Source: Coprinopsis marcescibilis
Taxonomy: Eukaryota; Basidiomycota; Agaricomycetes; Agaricales; Psathyrellaceae
Assembly: GCA_004369085.1 (NCBI GenBank)
Contig: ML210167.1
Span: forward strand, 81,253 to 145,252
Direction of reading: 5' to 3'
DNA: 64,000 nt
Position 1 is the stretch's first letter, and each line of letters begins with the position of its first letter. The notes under the pieces were generated by a model. That model did not search any database. It was given only the letters and a program-made list of their open reading frames with translations, and was not told where the DNA came from. Of this stretch, positions 34,373-48,159 are shown piece by piece. The position numbers and the translations under genes are program-made.

Positions 34373-37300
34373 TCAAACGTACAACCAACGTCCAAGGCTG
34401 GTGGCCCATGCAGAGATGTCCTCAGTGCTGGCCATCTCAAAGGTGGGACGTAAAGAATCGAAAGCTGTGCCCTTTGCGCGCCCCTCTGGAATCTCACTCG
34501 GTGTGTCTGGTGGGGTGGCTTGTCCAACATTCTGCCTCGGAGGATGAGGATCAGATCCACGGGCTCGATGTTCTGGGTAAGGCGACAAGATCCCTAGGCC
34601 ACTTCCACCCACAGATGTGAGATAGGGATGGAAGCCCTCGCGGATCAATTCATCCATCACAGAGTCCAAACTTTCTTCTTTAAAGTCTGTATAACGAGGT
34701 TAATAAAGTATTTCTGACCGCCATTGGACCGCGACTCTTACCATCAGGAATTAGAGTTACAGTGCAACCCCCTCCACCTGCACCAGTCAACTTGGTTCGA
34801 AGACCACCGGACTCGTAGGTCTTCATCCGGATGATCTCGAGGGACGGATGAGACACCTCCAACATGACCAAATAATCGTGATTCTCCTTTATCAAGTCCT
34901 GTTATCATACGCCACAGGTGAGCACAAGGTAACAGGTAACACGAGGACAAGAACGAGAATCGACGTACCTGTAGAGCTGTGAGGAGGGCATCGCGCGACA
35001 TCTCAGGATCCGCCAACGCCCTCCTGGCCTCGTCAGTGATGCTCTGAATGGCCTTGAGGATACTGTTAACCAGTCCGGGTTCCTGACGAAAAGATCGCGT
35101 AAGTGTACCATACAAACACCGAAAGAGCGATTGGTACGCACATTCTCCTTCATCTGAGCTACACCCGCAACGAGCTTCTTGGTATCTCGAGGGACTTTCG
35201 AATTAGTCAACAAGAATTTCAGGGACTTGAATCTGTGATATCAAGCATCAGCCTCGCGTCGTTCACCAGCAAAAGGGACTTCAAACAGCCGGAGCTTGGA
35301 GACTTACCCATGGATCGCATCCATGCCTCCCTTCCTGCCAAATCCGGAGCGGGTGTAAGACAGTGCACCTCCAAACACAGCGACACAATTGTCAACGCCA
35401 CTTGGATTACCATGCAGAATCTTCTCAGCTACAAAGGCCCATCGATTTACTTCTTCGGCAACTGCTGGAGGAATGGCGCGGCGACCATTATGGGACACGT
35501 GAAGGTGGGACGGTGTGGACGAAGGCTTGGGAGGAAGATTGATGCGGCGTTGAAGCAGAAGGATGGCAGATGCTGCGCAAGCAGAAAATGACGCCGAGGA
35601 ACCAAGTCCTGCGCCAACAGGAAGAGTCGCCCGCGCAGTGAAGTTGAAGGTAGGCCTGTGGTGAAGTAACGCCCAGATCGAATCGGTCAGCAGTGAGTAC
35701 ATATTCGTTATCGTACACAAAGGAAGGGTTGCGAATCGCCGCCGCGTGAGAATAGATGGAGGAACTCGTCAGCAATGAATGTCGCGATTTGAAGTGTAAC
35801 GGCAGGACGTACCGGTAGCTACCTCTCGACAGGGTCATGTACAAGTACAAGAAGGCGAGGGAAGCATTCTTGGCCTGTTCCTTCTCTCCTCCCAGTCGAG
35901 CAAGGACAGTAAGGGACAGCGCTTCAATTAAGCGTTGATCGAGCTCGTCTGGATGGACTTCGCCAGGGGGGATTGGCGTTAGTGCGTCCCAAGGAAGGTC
36001 GTCCACATTCCATTCGTGGTAGAAGTCACCGATGTCAGTAAAGTGCACGGAGAGTTTGCCATCCGTTCGCGGTGTGGTGAGGCCATAACATCGGAGATCT
36101 ACTGAAGCAGCGATTGCGGTCTAAGCCAAAGAAATAAGAACTTGATTAGCGGCGTTCGTCCACACGAGCGCATAAAGAGAAGAACCCGGGACAAGTGACG
36201 CATGAGTGTCGTAAACACCCAGTGAAGCCGTTACGGTATCCCTCTGATACCACCGAAAAAGCCACAACTTTTCTTTCTGGCTGAACGCGAATTTGGACCT
36301 CCATAAATAGAATTGAAACACTTACAACGCCATGGACGACGGCGTGCTCCCCGAAAAGGATGACCTTTCCAGGTGCACTAACGAACCATTCTTGCTTGTT
36401 TCTGCCGTCATCGAGATCAAGGTCTTGTACAGCCTGGGTAAGAGCATCAGGATGAGGGGCCCGGACGAATCTATTCTGTGCTGCATTCAGTTCAATAGCC
36501 CCCGCTTCCAAAAGTGCGTGTTCGAGGTCGTCCAAGAGATCGTTAGAATCTTCGATTCCAACACAGAGACGAATCAAATCCTCAGGTAAGCCGCGGGCTG
36601 CCCTGGTTGCTGCGTCAATAGAAGCGTGCCTGTATGAGGTGGAAAAGTCATAGGCGTAAGAGATCTGAAGGATAGATAAGATGAAATAGAGACTTACGAC
36701 ATGACGCAGGGCATGCTGATGAGACTGTTCACACATCCAAAGCTGACGCTAATACCCCAAAGTCGGGTTGCAGCCACGATTCTTTCGCTCAACTCTTTGT
36801 TGCCGGTCTCAAAGCTGAGAACAGCACCGCTTCCGTCAGCGATCCTGACATGTACATCCCTACCAGGGTGGTTAGGCAACCCTGGGTAGTTGACCTTGAA
36901 CCCAAGGTTCCATAGGTACTCGGCGACGAGTTGGGTGGTAGACTGCTGCCTGTCCATACGGAGAGCGAGGGTCTTGATTCCTCGCAACAGCAAGAAGGAG
37001 TCTATGGGGGTCAGAGCATTGCCGATCGAGTTGATTGTGAACGCGAGCTTCTGCGCGATATCGTCTCGGTTACAGGTGACAACTCCCGCCATAAGGTCGT
37101 GATGACCACTGAGATATTTGGTCGCGCTGTCGTAGACGATGTCTGCCCCGTGTTCAAGTGGTCGTTGGAGGTAAGAGGTCATCATGGTGTTGTCAACGAC
37201 GATGATTGCATTGGGGGCCCGTTCTTTCACGTTTTGGCTGATAGTGGCGAGATCTGCGATTTTCAACAGTGGGTTTGTGGGTGACTCGAGGAGGACCATT

Positions 37301-37846
37301 GCAGTCTTGGTTGGGCTGATATACTTGTCCAGGCTGCTGGGGTCCGTGGTGTCTACATGGTGGACGGTGACCGCAAGGTGTGTTCGAATATAGGTGAGAA
37401 GACGGTTGGTACCGCCGTAGAGGTCATCACCAGCGATGATCTCGTCCCCTGGCTTCAGCAGACGCAGAATGACGTCCAAAGCGGCCATACCCGACGAGAC
37501 GGTGAATGCATGGGCGGCAGATGAGATTTTGGCGATATGATGCTCTAAAGACAAGTGTCAAGATGTGGATCGACAAGAATATCACTGATCTTGACATACG
37601 AAGGTGGGTTCGAGTGGGATTTCCACTTCGAGTATAGTCGTATTCATTCCCTACGCCTTTGAACGTTGCGGTTTGGTAGATAGGGACCGAGCTGCTCCCA
37701 TATTGGTCTTTCATGTGGGGGTTTTCGACTGTCGCGCATAGCGTCGAGAACCTATACGGCCTCCTCTCCCTGAATGGAGACTCTGAGCCTGGAGTAGGCA
37801 GATCGTGCAGCCTCCCTTTAGTTTCCAGAGGTTCCGGAAAGGCCAT
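34373..37846 (-). CDS. STR3-ERG12: Apparent fusion: cystathionine beta-lyase followed by mevalonate kinase
   Basis: One reading frame codes for two enzymes. The N-terminal half (37846 to about 36470) is a PLP-dependent Cys/Met-metabolism lyase: MAFPEPLETKGR, YDYTRSGNPTRT, VSSGMAALDVILRLLKPGDE, and the PLP lysine in SATKYLSGHHDLMAGVV. It ends ARGLPEDLIRLCVGIEDSND. The C-terminal half (about 36390 to 34373) is a GHMP kinase: EWFVSAPGKVILFGEHAVVHG, ATP loop PVGAGLGSSASFSAC, and KLTGAGGGGCTVTL. Exon 36629-36326 spans the junction with no stop, no intron and no in-frame ATG between the domains, only a linker of about 37 residues. Cystathionine beta-lyase makes homocysteine; mevalonate kinase phosphorylates mevalonate. 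About 900 residues. Each family is firm; the fusion is inferred from one uninterrupted exon. Confidence 0.85.
36121..36325 (-). other. Unusually long intron in the mevalonate-kinase part
   Basis: GTAAGTG...GGCTTAG borders join HAVVHGV to TAIAASVDLRCYG. At 205 nt it is about four times the usual intron length in this window. Purpose unknown; no internal exon needed for the family alignment. Confidence 0.75.
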
Positions 37847-38137
37847 GGTTGTGGAATAAGGCTACTAGGGACTGTGCTGACTGTGAGTTGCCGGATTGGT
37901 GAGGTCAAACAATTAGCAAAGCAAGTGGGGAAAGGTTATGAATCCGAATATCAGCAAGTCTAGGCGAGAAGAAGTACGTGTTGAGGAGCATTACTATATA
38001 TCTAACCAGAGTCCCCTCGACTTCAAAATAACAGATGGCGTGCTTGCTCTGTGACTATGACTAGAACCGCCGGCATTGATCTCGGCCGATCAACAGACGA
38101 CGGCGACGACGGACTCTGACCTTGGACACCACCATCC

Positions 38138-38831
38138 ATGCCTCCAAAACGACGAGAACAGTGTATGTAGGTTGCTCTATCCTGTATACCGATTTGACCT
38201 CGAACTAATGTTCTTTCAGTGGCGCGCAAGGCGGCTGTCGGCTCACAGGTTCTGGATCCTGAAATTATAGCAAAGAGAACCAAACGACATCTTGACGAAT
38301 TGGAGGTAATGATATGGGTGCTATATCTCCGGATCGAAGCATCTGAACTCAGTTACAGAGGTCCAATTACTCTGAGCCGACTACTCTCGTATCTGGACAG
38401 GACGAAGATGATGAAGAGGGAGGATATTCGAAAGGACGTGCCAGGCAGACCATCTCGGATAAACGCAAGGTGACCATTCCCGGAAAGTCTCCCGCAGCGA
38501 GGTCGAGAAAGTCGACCATGAATGTACGGACGGCATTACTTTATCGGAAGAATTTCGCGGCCTTGTTGGATGAATCTGTACGTTCGGAATTCACCTTCCT
38601 TCTTGCAACAGCTCGAATGACAGCTGCTAGTAGAATATAGCAACGCTGCCCGCGGACGAGCCGACATATCTCACTGCGGGTGCTCCTCCACCGACATATC
38701 CAGCCCGCTTACTGTGCACTGTGTGCGGGTACTTTGGATCCTACAAGTGCCGACGATGTGCGATGGCATATTGCAACCTGAATTGTGAGAGCGTCCACAA
38801 CGAAACGCGCTGCGAACGACGGGTGCTTTGA
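38138..38831 (+). CDS. VPS71: HIT-type zinc finger protein, Vps71/ZNHIT1-like (SWR1 complex)
   Basis: Likely subunit of the SWR1 remodeller that exchanges H2A for H2A.Z. The start MPPKRREQ splices (CAGT/GTATGT to TTTCAG) to LARKAAVGSQVLDPEIIAKR. A middle basic segment (SDKRKVTIPGKSPAARSRKS) is followed by NVRTALLYRKNFAALLDES. The C-terminal zinc finger is CTVCGYFGSYKC, RRC, YCNLNC and VHNETRC, the HIT pattern with seven Cys and one His. It ends ERRVL at 38829-38831. Position of the finger at the extreme C-terminus and the small size (about 170 residues) fit ZNHIT1/Vps71 better than other HIT proteins. Confidence 0.82.
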
Positions 38832-39270
38832 TTTGCGCGGAACAGTTGGACAATAACGGCGGCGGGTCAATGGTGGCCGCTGCTTCTTGGCAAGGCTGTC
38901 ACACAGATGCTGACTTGCTGACCGTGCTGCCAAGGGAGTTCATCGGTGGAATTAGTGCGGTGGAACGAGTGTGAGGTCGTGTGTTGCAATGACCAAGGCA
39001 GAATGAATCTGGTATCTTGGCTGGAGGCTGGAGGCTGGAGTGCCGGAGAGTGAATGCTGGGGACTAGTAATTCCGACTAAGCGCTCACATGACGTAGTTA
39101 CCATGTGATACTGCAGGATCGGTAGCTTCTGATTGGCTGAGCACTCGGCCGATTGCTTGTATTTTGTGTGTAAATCAATGACTCGAATCTGAAATTAGTA
39201 CAGCATATATCTTGTCTACTTTTTTTCCAACGCATATAGCCACCTTCCAACACCTTCCTCACTGTCCACG
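38832..39270. other. Spacer with a 7-bp triplication
   Basis: About 440 nt, containing three tandem GCTGGAG units at 39021-39041 and the promoter of the homocitrate synthase gene. No gene seen. Confidence 0.5.
39021..39041. repeat. (GCTGGAG)3 short tandem repeat
   Basis: Three perfect 7-bp units in noncoding DNA. Confidence 0.85.
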
Positions 39271-41039
<1,769 letters not shown>

Positions 41040-41581
41040 ACTCCTCCACGATAACAAAAGACGTGGTCAATGATTGATGACTCCGTCGGTTTGGCTCTGG
41101 TCTCTGCTGATCAGTATAAAAGGACAGGCATCCGCTTTTTCCGTGTCTTCCGGGCCAGTTGGAGAAAGTGTGTTTGGCCTACCGCTTCCGCCTAGGTGCT
41201 CATTGTAGAAGTTTGAAGGACGTTATCAGAAGCTTGCGAATTGCAACGTTGTATTTCTACCTTTGGGGTGTAGGGAGACCTGCACGCCTAAATCACGAGG
41301 ACATAGTTTTTTTTATCTCTTGCATTATCTACCCATCCGTTACCAGCTCTCAAGTCAGATTCATCACGTATATGCCGTATGCAAAATTGCAACTCTTTGG
41401 AACACGGATGAATACATGACAATACTGTCTACTGTGAGTGTGTTGTACTAACAATACATTTAAGTGGTAAACCGAGGGTGGTAAAAAGAGTCACAAGCAC
41501 AATAGTCAAAAAAACTCCGTGCCAAAATAAGGTAATGAAATTGGGGAATGCTGTGAAGCTGGTTGCATTGTGGTAAGGGGG
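41040..41581. other. Convergent spacer between homocitrate synthase and the histidine kinase
   Basis: About 540 nt with two converging 3' ends. No gene supported. Confidence 0.5.
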
Positions 41582-44500
41582 TCATGACGATATTCCGAGT
41601 TTCAAAAACGTTTCATCCAACGTCTTGAATGCGACGGGTTTGACGAGGCTACACAATGTGCTTAGCTCTCTACTCTCTGGTCACATACGCGGAGGTTGGC
41701 ACTTACTACCCGTCTACACCTGCTTCAAATGCCCTTCGTTTATCTTCTATCGAAGACATCCCCGTCAAGGCGAGTATCTTGGTTGGAGGAGCTGCTCCCA
41801 GTGCACTCTCCGATCTCATAGATTCAACCCGACGGATCTGATAAGTAGCAGCGACCCCTGAACGAGCAAGTTAGACAAAAGGTTGAGGTAGCAAGTCACG
41901 ACATACCATCAAGTACAGGCATCGACAGGTCAATTAATGCAACGCTGGAGAAAGAACGCGGGTTTTGAGCGACAGTGATCGTGAAAAAAGTGGAAGATGC
42001 CTACTCGAACGGTCCGTTCTTCTCAAACGCCGTAACACCAGCCTGCCCATCCACCGCTTCCTCAAATTCGTAGCCCTAAAACAAGGTTAGACTTCCATTC
42101 AAACGCACGCAAACCATGCCGACCTTCTTGTTCAGCCATTTCGCACTAGTAGAGACTTGAGCCGATTGACAATGAAAATGTGAAAAGACTACAACGTACA
42201 GAAGATTGCGTAGGATAGTGTTATCCTCGACGACGAGAACCTTCACTTTCTTGTTCGTACTCGCGTTCGTCTGAATGGCCGACTGGAGCAGAGAACCGCC
42301 CAGCCCAACTGGAACAATAGGCAACGAATGCTCATGCTCTTGAATCCCGTTGGTCGGGGATGTAGCCTGAACGATGTTCTCTTGGCTGTTTTCCCGCGAA
42401 CTTGAGATGGTTGAAAGGCGAAGTTGGTGACGAAGGGTGGATGGATATGCTGTGGTTGATCTAGGTATTGGCGGTCGCCTGGCATTGTTGAGACCATAAG
42501 TATCACTCTGATCCGAATTCCTTCGTAACACGAATCCGCCATGGGACACATCTCCGTCGACAGACATAGAGCTCGCAGGGTGCAGAACCGCTGGAAGTGG
42601 CGACAGGTCTCGATACCGGCCAATCTTGATAGCATGCATGCATAGTTTGAGGATTGCCCTGAGTTTGGAAGGGCCGCTTGGCTTGTAAAGTATCCGGCAG
42701 AATCCACCAATTCGCTCGTATTCGGTTGCCACAGAAAGCACTGTGGGATTCCCTCTTGCTGCCCATAGGATGACGTATGGGCGGGATATGTCTCGACGGC
42801 TTGTGGCCTCTTGCACTGGCGCGATATGTTCATTGAGAATCACAATGTCCCCTAGCCCGGGGCCTTCGAGTAACTCAAGCCCCCACCAGTCATGGATGTA
42901 CGTGCTCAGCACCCTCTTTAAGAGTTGTACACCCTTGTGAGTAGACTCAAAGCCCAACATGGTGACAGTTGGAAGTGTCCCATCGTGATCTTGCTTGAGG
43001 GGCTGTACTTCCTGAGCTGCTTCTGGCTGGCGAACGTCATCCACCGCGATTTCTGCAGGGAAAACCACTCTAATATCGGTGCCGACTCCTTCTTCGCTCC
43101 AAACGTCCACCTTTCCATCGACATTTTCAGATGTGACGATGCTGCTGACAATAGCAAGGCCGAGTCCAGTACCCGTTTGAAGTGGGTTTTCCTGGGAAAA
43201 TGGGTGGAAGAGTTGGTTCTATAGATATTTGTTAGATCAACACCTTCACACAATCAAAGAACAGCAAACCTTGAGGAAATTTTGGCTAATTCCCTAGAGC
43301 AGACGGTAGATGAGCAGGGATACATTTGGCACATCGAGAAATACACACCTTTCCGGTGTCTTCAATCGCCAATTCAAGTCTGGTCTTGTTCGGTGGATCG
43401 CTCGGGAGACTCGGAAGTAACCGCAACCTGACAAGAACATATCCATCGGTAGTGAACTTGAGACTGTTCCCAAAAAGATTCATGAGGACACGGCGAATGC
43501 CTCCCTTCTCAAACTTGAGCAACCAGCCCTGCTCGCGGTACCCGATGTCTAGGACCGTTTCAACGTGGCCTTGATGCTGCTGACCACCATTCGAGTCACC
43601 ACTCGGGGGTGAATAGACACTGCCAATTCCGGAATCGCTCAGGATAGCCGTTCGAGCCTTGTGGCCAATCCAGCTACCATCGACGGCTTCTTCGATCAAT
43701 TGGGCCAAGTCGCTCCTGGAACCGCAAAGGGGTAAGAGTGATGCTAATCAGAGGGGAACTGAACTCACGTGGTTGGGATTATAACATTGTCAACCCCACC
43801 GGACTTGGAATTGCCGCTTAGTTTGGTGAAATCGAGGACATGGTTGACAGTTTCGACCAAGGATGTACCACACGCTTGGACCGTCTGGATGAACGACATT
43901 TGCGAATGATTCAAGTGACTTTCGCTGAGAAGCTCTGCCGCCGCCAGGATCTAAACGCCAGTTAATCAAAAATCAAGTGTACGCATCAATAATAATCACG
44001 CCGTGCAAAGGTGTTCTCAGTTCATGAGAGATACTATAGGGGCATGATCAGGAAGGATGCACCAATGAATCGTCCCGAAACCTACTTTGAGATGAAAAGC
44101 CCCTTGGCCTTGTCCGCAAGCATCATCCGTCGCTTCAGCACCGCCGATAAAATGATCACACCTATTTGAATCAATATATGAGTTTGTACTTGACTCGAAA
44201 ATGTACCAACTCACCGATGGCTCGCAAATATGACAATTCATGTCCCTCCAACTATGGAAGTCGTCAGCAAAATGTGGTTAAACGTGGGATGCACCAACTC
44301 ACGAATCGCTTAGAGTGCACATTGGTGTTATATGCGCATATCAGTGCAAACGGCCGCTTGTCCACGTTGAATATAGGGACGACTATGGGAGAGTCAAGAA
44401 GTGGCAACGAAAAATAAATCGAATAGCCTACTCAGCGCATATCGTATATGTGTCGGCATGAACTGCCTGAAGCATGACGGTAAAATGCCCTCGACGATCT

Positions 44501-47500
44501 TTCCTTCAGGGTATCTGGCGAAAAAGTTGTTGAGGCTATGGTGGTCCTCACTGAGCAAAGTCTGCGTTTCCATCCCGCGGACCGCTCCCCCGTGATGGAG
44601 AACGACGGTCACATTTCCCTCAGCACCCATAGTTTCTAGCACTTCGCAGTGGGTAACATCCATCACAATGACACCTTCCACATCGAGCGTGCGTTGAACC
44701 AACTTGGCTGCGCGGTCATAAACTCGGTCCATGGAGGTGCCTGTAATGGGTGTTCCCTCTTTGTGACTATCCGAAGGTAGATCTGTGTCGATTTCCAGGC
44801 ATTCTCGACTGAACCTTTCCATCTAAAAACGATGAACGTTAGTTCCGGCACCAAGTCTGGGGGACCTTTCATGAACGTACCGAATCCTGGATACGATCTC
44901 GAATTCTCAATTGAATCTAGAAGGCCAGATTTCAGGATGAGTCGGGCCGAGAGTCCTCAATTTCAAATGCTAACCTTGTCTCTCCATAGTTCCATTTCAC
45001 GCATAGCAATCGCCTGAAGAATAAGTGGGCTCAATTTCGTTCTCAAGAAGCGGAAGAGAGGTGCGCACAGCGAACTCCTTGAGTGTATGCCTTTGCCGAG
45101 GAGAGAAGTCTTCGCGAGGAACGTCGTCGATGAGGGCAAGTCTAAAATCAAGAATGAACAAAATGGTGAGCTAAATTTAATCCATGTAGCATGCAGGCGC
45201 CGGGTTCACGTACGTTCCAATATTGAATCCGTCTTGCGTTCGTAGCGGAGCGCCGGCGTAAAACCGGATGTGCGGCGAGTCGGTTACCAGCGGCTAGAGA
45301 GACAAAAGCAAATGGAACGAAATGAGAAATTAATCACACAGCAATCAAGAGGTCACGGTGATCCGCTGGGGCCCAAGGGCCTCGCCACATGGTCAGGCGA
45401 CCCGACCACTTAACGCAAGGTAAGAATAATGACTGATACTAACATTGTTTGCGAACCTCCAATCAAGGTGGGTGTCCAGAACCATCATCGGTTCATCTCC
45501 CCTGCAAATACATATTAGATTCAGACGATGTTCAGACACTAAAATCGAAGAGGTTGGAACTCGAGTGTGACTGGTCCGCGGATAGACTCGGTAGTTTAAG
45601 TTTAAGTGCCGGAATCACACTCCACAGAGTTCGAAGATTGAAGAAAGGAACAAATCGATACTCAACTGTTGCAGAATCGCGTGACCATCTAGAGAATGCA
45701 TCCTAGGGCAACTTGGCGACTTTACACCCCCTTGTGATGAAAGACAGTCGCCAGTTTACGGAAAGATTCAATGTAAGAAAAAATTAGGCGGATCAACATG
45801 TTAGAAACGACAATGGTGAACGAAAAGAGGTGACGTTTACATTCTGATTTGAACCATCTGAGACACATTGTCAGCTTGTGGACATGATTATAGGCACGAA
45901 CACTTACTGTTCATTTCCGTCGATAAGAGAAACGAAAACTCCTTTAGTGTTAAACACCAGCTTGGCTAGGTGAGCAATACGGTCAAAGTTAACGTCGGGG
46001 TCGGTGTTCCAGATATTGAATCTGAAAAACAAATAAAAACGTCGTCAGATGAAATGATTAACTTATTCCAGAACACGAGCTTACTTGTAAAGAGCACGCC
46101 TCCGTTCCAATTCATCTGGAGGATTGGGTGGAGCAAGATAGCCAAGTTCCGCGAACATTTGCTCTTCCTTCGCAGCACGCCCCGTTTTGATTGCCTTGAC
46201 GCTGTCCGAGGAATATCTGCCACCTCGGTTTTCAGGTGCTACGAAGGAATTGATAGGGAGTGGAGAGGATGACTGCCTTGTCAAACATATCCGCCTTGGA
46301 AGGGCTGGTACTGTCAGAGATCCAGCGACGCGTCCAGGCATTGGATCAGAAGCAGTGACTTGGACGTCTACAAGTCGGTCAGCCACGAGTGGTGGGTTGT
46401 AGTCAGATATCTTCGTATGATAATCTCCGAAGTAATCGGCTGTGCCATTCGTTTCACGTTTATCCAAGATCGGGACGGATGCAGGTGGTGGTGGTGGTTG
46501 TGCGGCTAGTATTGAGATCTGAGACGTTGGCTCCGCCAATGAGCTCGTTGGGGAGGTTCCTGGCGTTCCTTCAGAGCTGCTGGCTTTCGTCGACATTCTA
46601 AGCAAGGACTTTCTCCGTGGGCGTAGTTTCAGCCTGAGATCTTTAGCGTCGACGTCGACTGTGCCCTGCCAGAAGCTAGGAAGTCTCGATCTACGACTGC
46701 CTCCGGGAGTTACGACGGTATCAACCGAGTCTGCCTCTCCTACAGGGTGTGACCCAGGCACTGTTGTGACAATTCCGCGCATGGGGTCGACCAACTCGTG
46801 CTCGGGCGATGGCAGCGCAAGAGGAGAGATATCAACCCGGGATGCGGCCCAACGCATTGCAGCAACAGTGGTTTGGATATCGGCGTTGGAAAGGGTACTC
46901 CCAGACGTACTGGCCAAGCTTGAAATGGATGAGAAGGAGTTCCTAGATCGATGTGCGGATACCGGTAATTTAATTAGCATTTCCGGTTTGAGGCTGTAGA
47001 ACGAGTTGGGTGATGCTGTGATAGTCGAACCAAAGTAGTCCTGTTGCGTTGCATTTCGGTGTGTACCAGATTGCCGTGGCTTCTGAGGCTCTGCAGCTTC
47101 GATGTTCACCACTGGAACTCTCAGTTGCGTATCAAGGCTTGAGGCGTGAACGTTCTGTTTAACGGACGGAGTTTCCGATCGAAAGTTGTAAAAAGAGCGC
47201 GGCTGGTTTGGGGGTTTGTGAGGATCCCATTGACCTTGCGCATAGGCAGAAATAAAGGTTGCCCAATCATAACCCTGTTCCGGAGTTATTGATTGTGTTT
47301 CATGGGACGACGAACTGGGTTGCGACGTTTTGAACGAGTCGGAGCCCACTGTGGAATTTGTGAGACGTGTTAAGGTACACTTGGATCAAACCCCCTATGA
47401 TCAAGAGCTCACCTAAAGTTGAGTTCCCCAACGGCGGCGGGTCATCATGAACGTAGGGCGACCCATTAATTTGTAGGAGTCGATCGGAATCCTTGTCCTT

Positions 47501-47788
47501 GCCCGTTTGTGGTGGAATTTCCTGATACGGAGACGAGGGCAGAGAAACGGTCTGACAGGGCCCAGACGGCAACATAGCCGCTTTCATTTGTGAAGGGGCA
47601 GTCGATGGCCTGTGCAACCTTCCAAACGAATGTCTGCTGGACAGCGAGCTCCTTAAGCTGCCCAAATCGTCTTCAAGATCGCATAATTTGGGAGGCGATA
47701 CTGGGGTTGCACTGGGGATGAGCGATCGCCCTTCCGAGTCAAGTGCAATGTCTGCTAATGGTTGTCTAGATTCTGAGCTCACAAGCAT
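41582..47788 (-). CDS. Hybrid histidine kinase: N-terminal disordered region, two GAF-like regions, HisKA, HATPase, receiver
   Basis: Large sensor kinase of a multistep phosphorelay, about 1,750 residues with sixteen or so introns. Start [19 protein letters not shown] at 47788 (an earlier in-frame ATG exists at 48004). About 560 Ser/Pro-rich residues follow. GAF 1 runs from [16 protein letters not shown] through [17 protein letters not shown] and [17 protein letters not shown] to [16 protein letters not shown] 2 is around [20 protein letters not shown]. The phosphorylated His is in [12 protein letters not shown]; the N-box is [18 protein letters not shown]; the G-boxes are IEDTGKGIS and [10 protein letters not shown]. 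The receiver has VLVVEDN, phospho-acceptor [20 protein letters not shown] and [15 protein letters not shown], ending KLGISS. All catalytic residues are present. No membrane segment, so probably cytosolic. The signal is unknown. Confidence 0.92.
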
Positions 47789-48159
47789 CGTATCTGTAGA
47801 AGAAGTGGAGTTTGTGGATGATTTCAGGGTAGAAGCATGAAGAAATCGAGCATTGAGAATATGGGAGACAGGCAGAGAGATAATAGCGACGGTGGTGTGA
47901 ATGTGCAAACAGGGACAGGGACTAGGGAAAATGCCGACAGGACTGAATCGCTTGGTTGGGTGGTGGTAAGCTGAGTACTGACCGACAATTGCCAGTTTGG
48001 CCACTGCTCCAACTTCCCAGCAAAATCCCGTGGGAACAATGACATCAGTCCCTGAGAACTGCCCCGGGCGTCACCAGACCATCATCAATCATGGTGAGAT
48101 CTAGTATAGTACCAAAGTTTTCATCATCCAATTATTTACATATGTACATGTCCAATTTA

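Noticed and set aside
37600..37630. GGGTTCGAGTGG, resembling a tRNA T-loop (B box)
   Set aside because: It is inside the cystathionine beta-lyase coding exon and no cloverleaf can be drawn around it.
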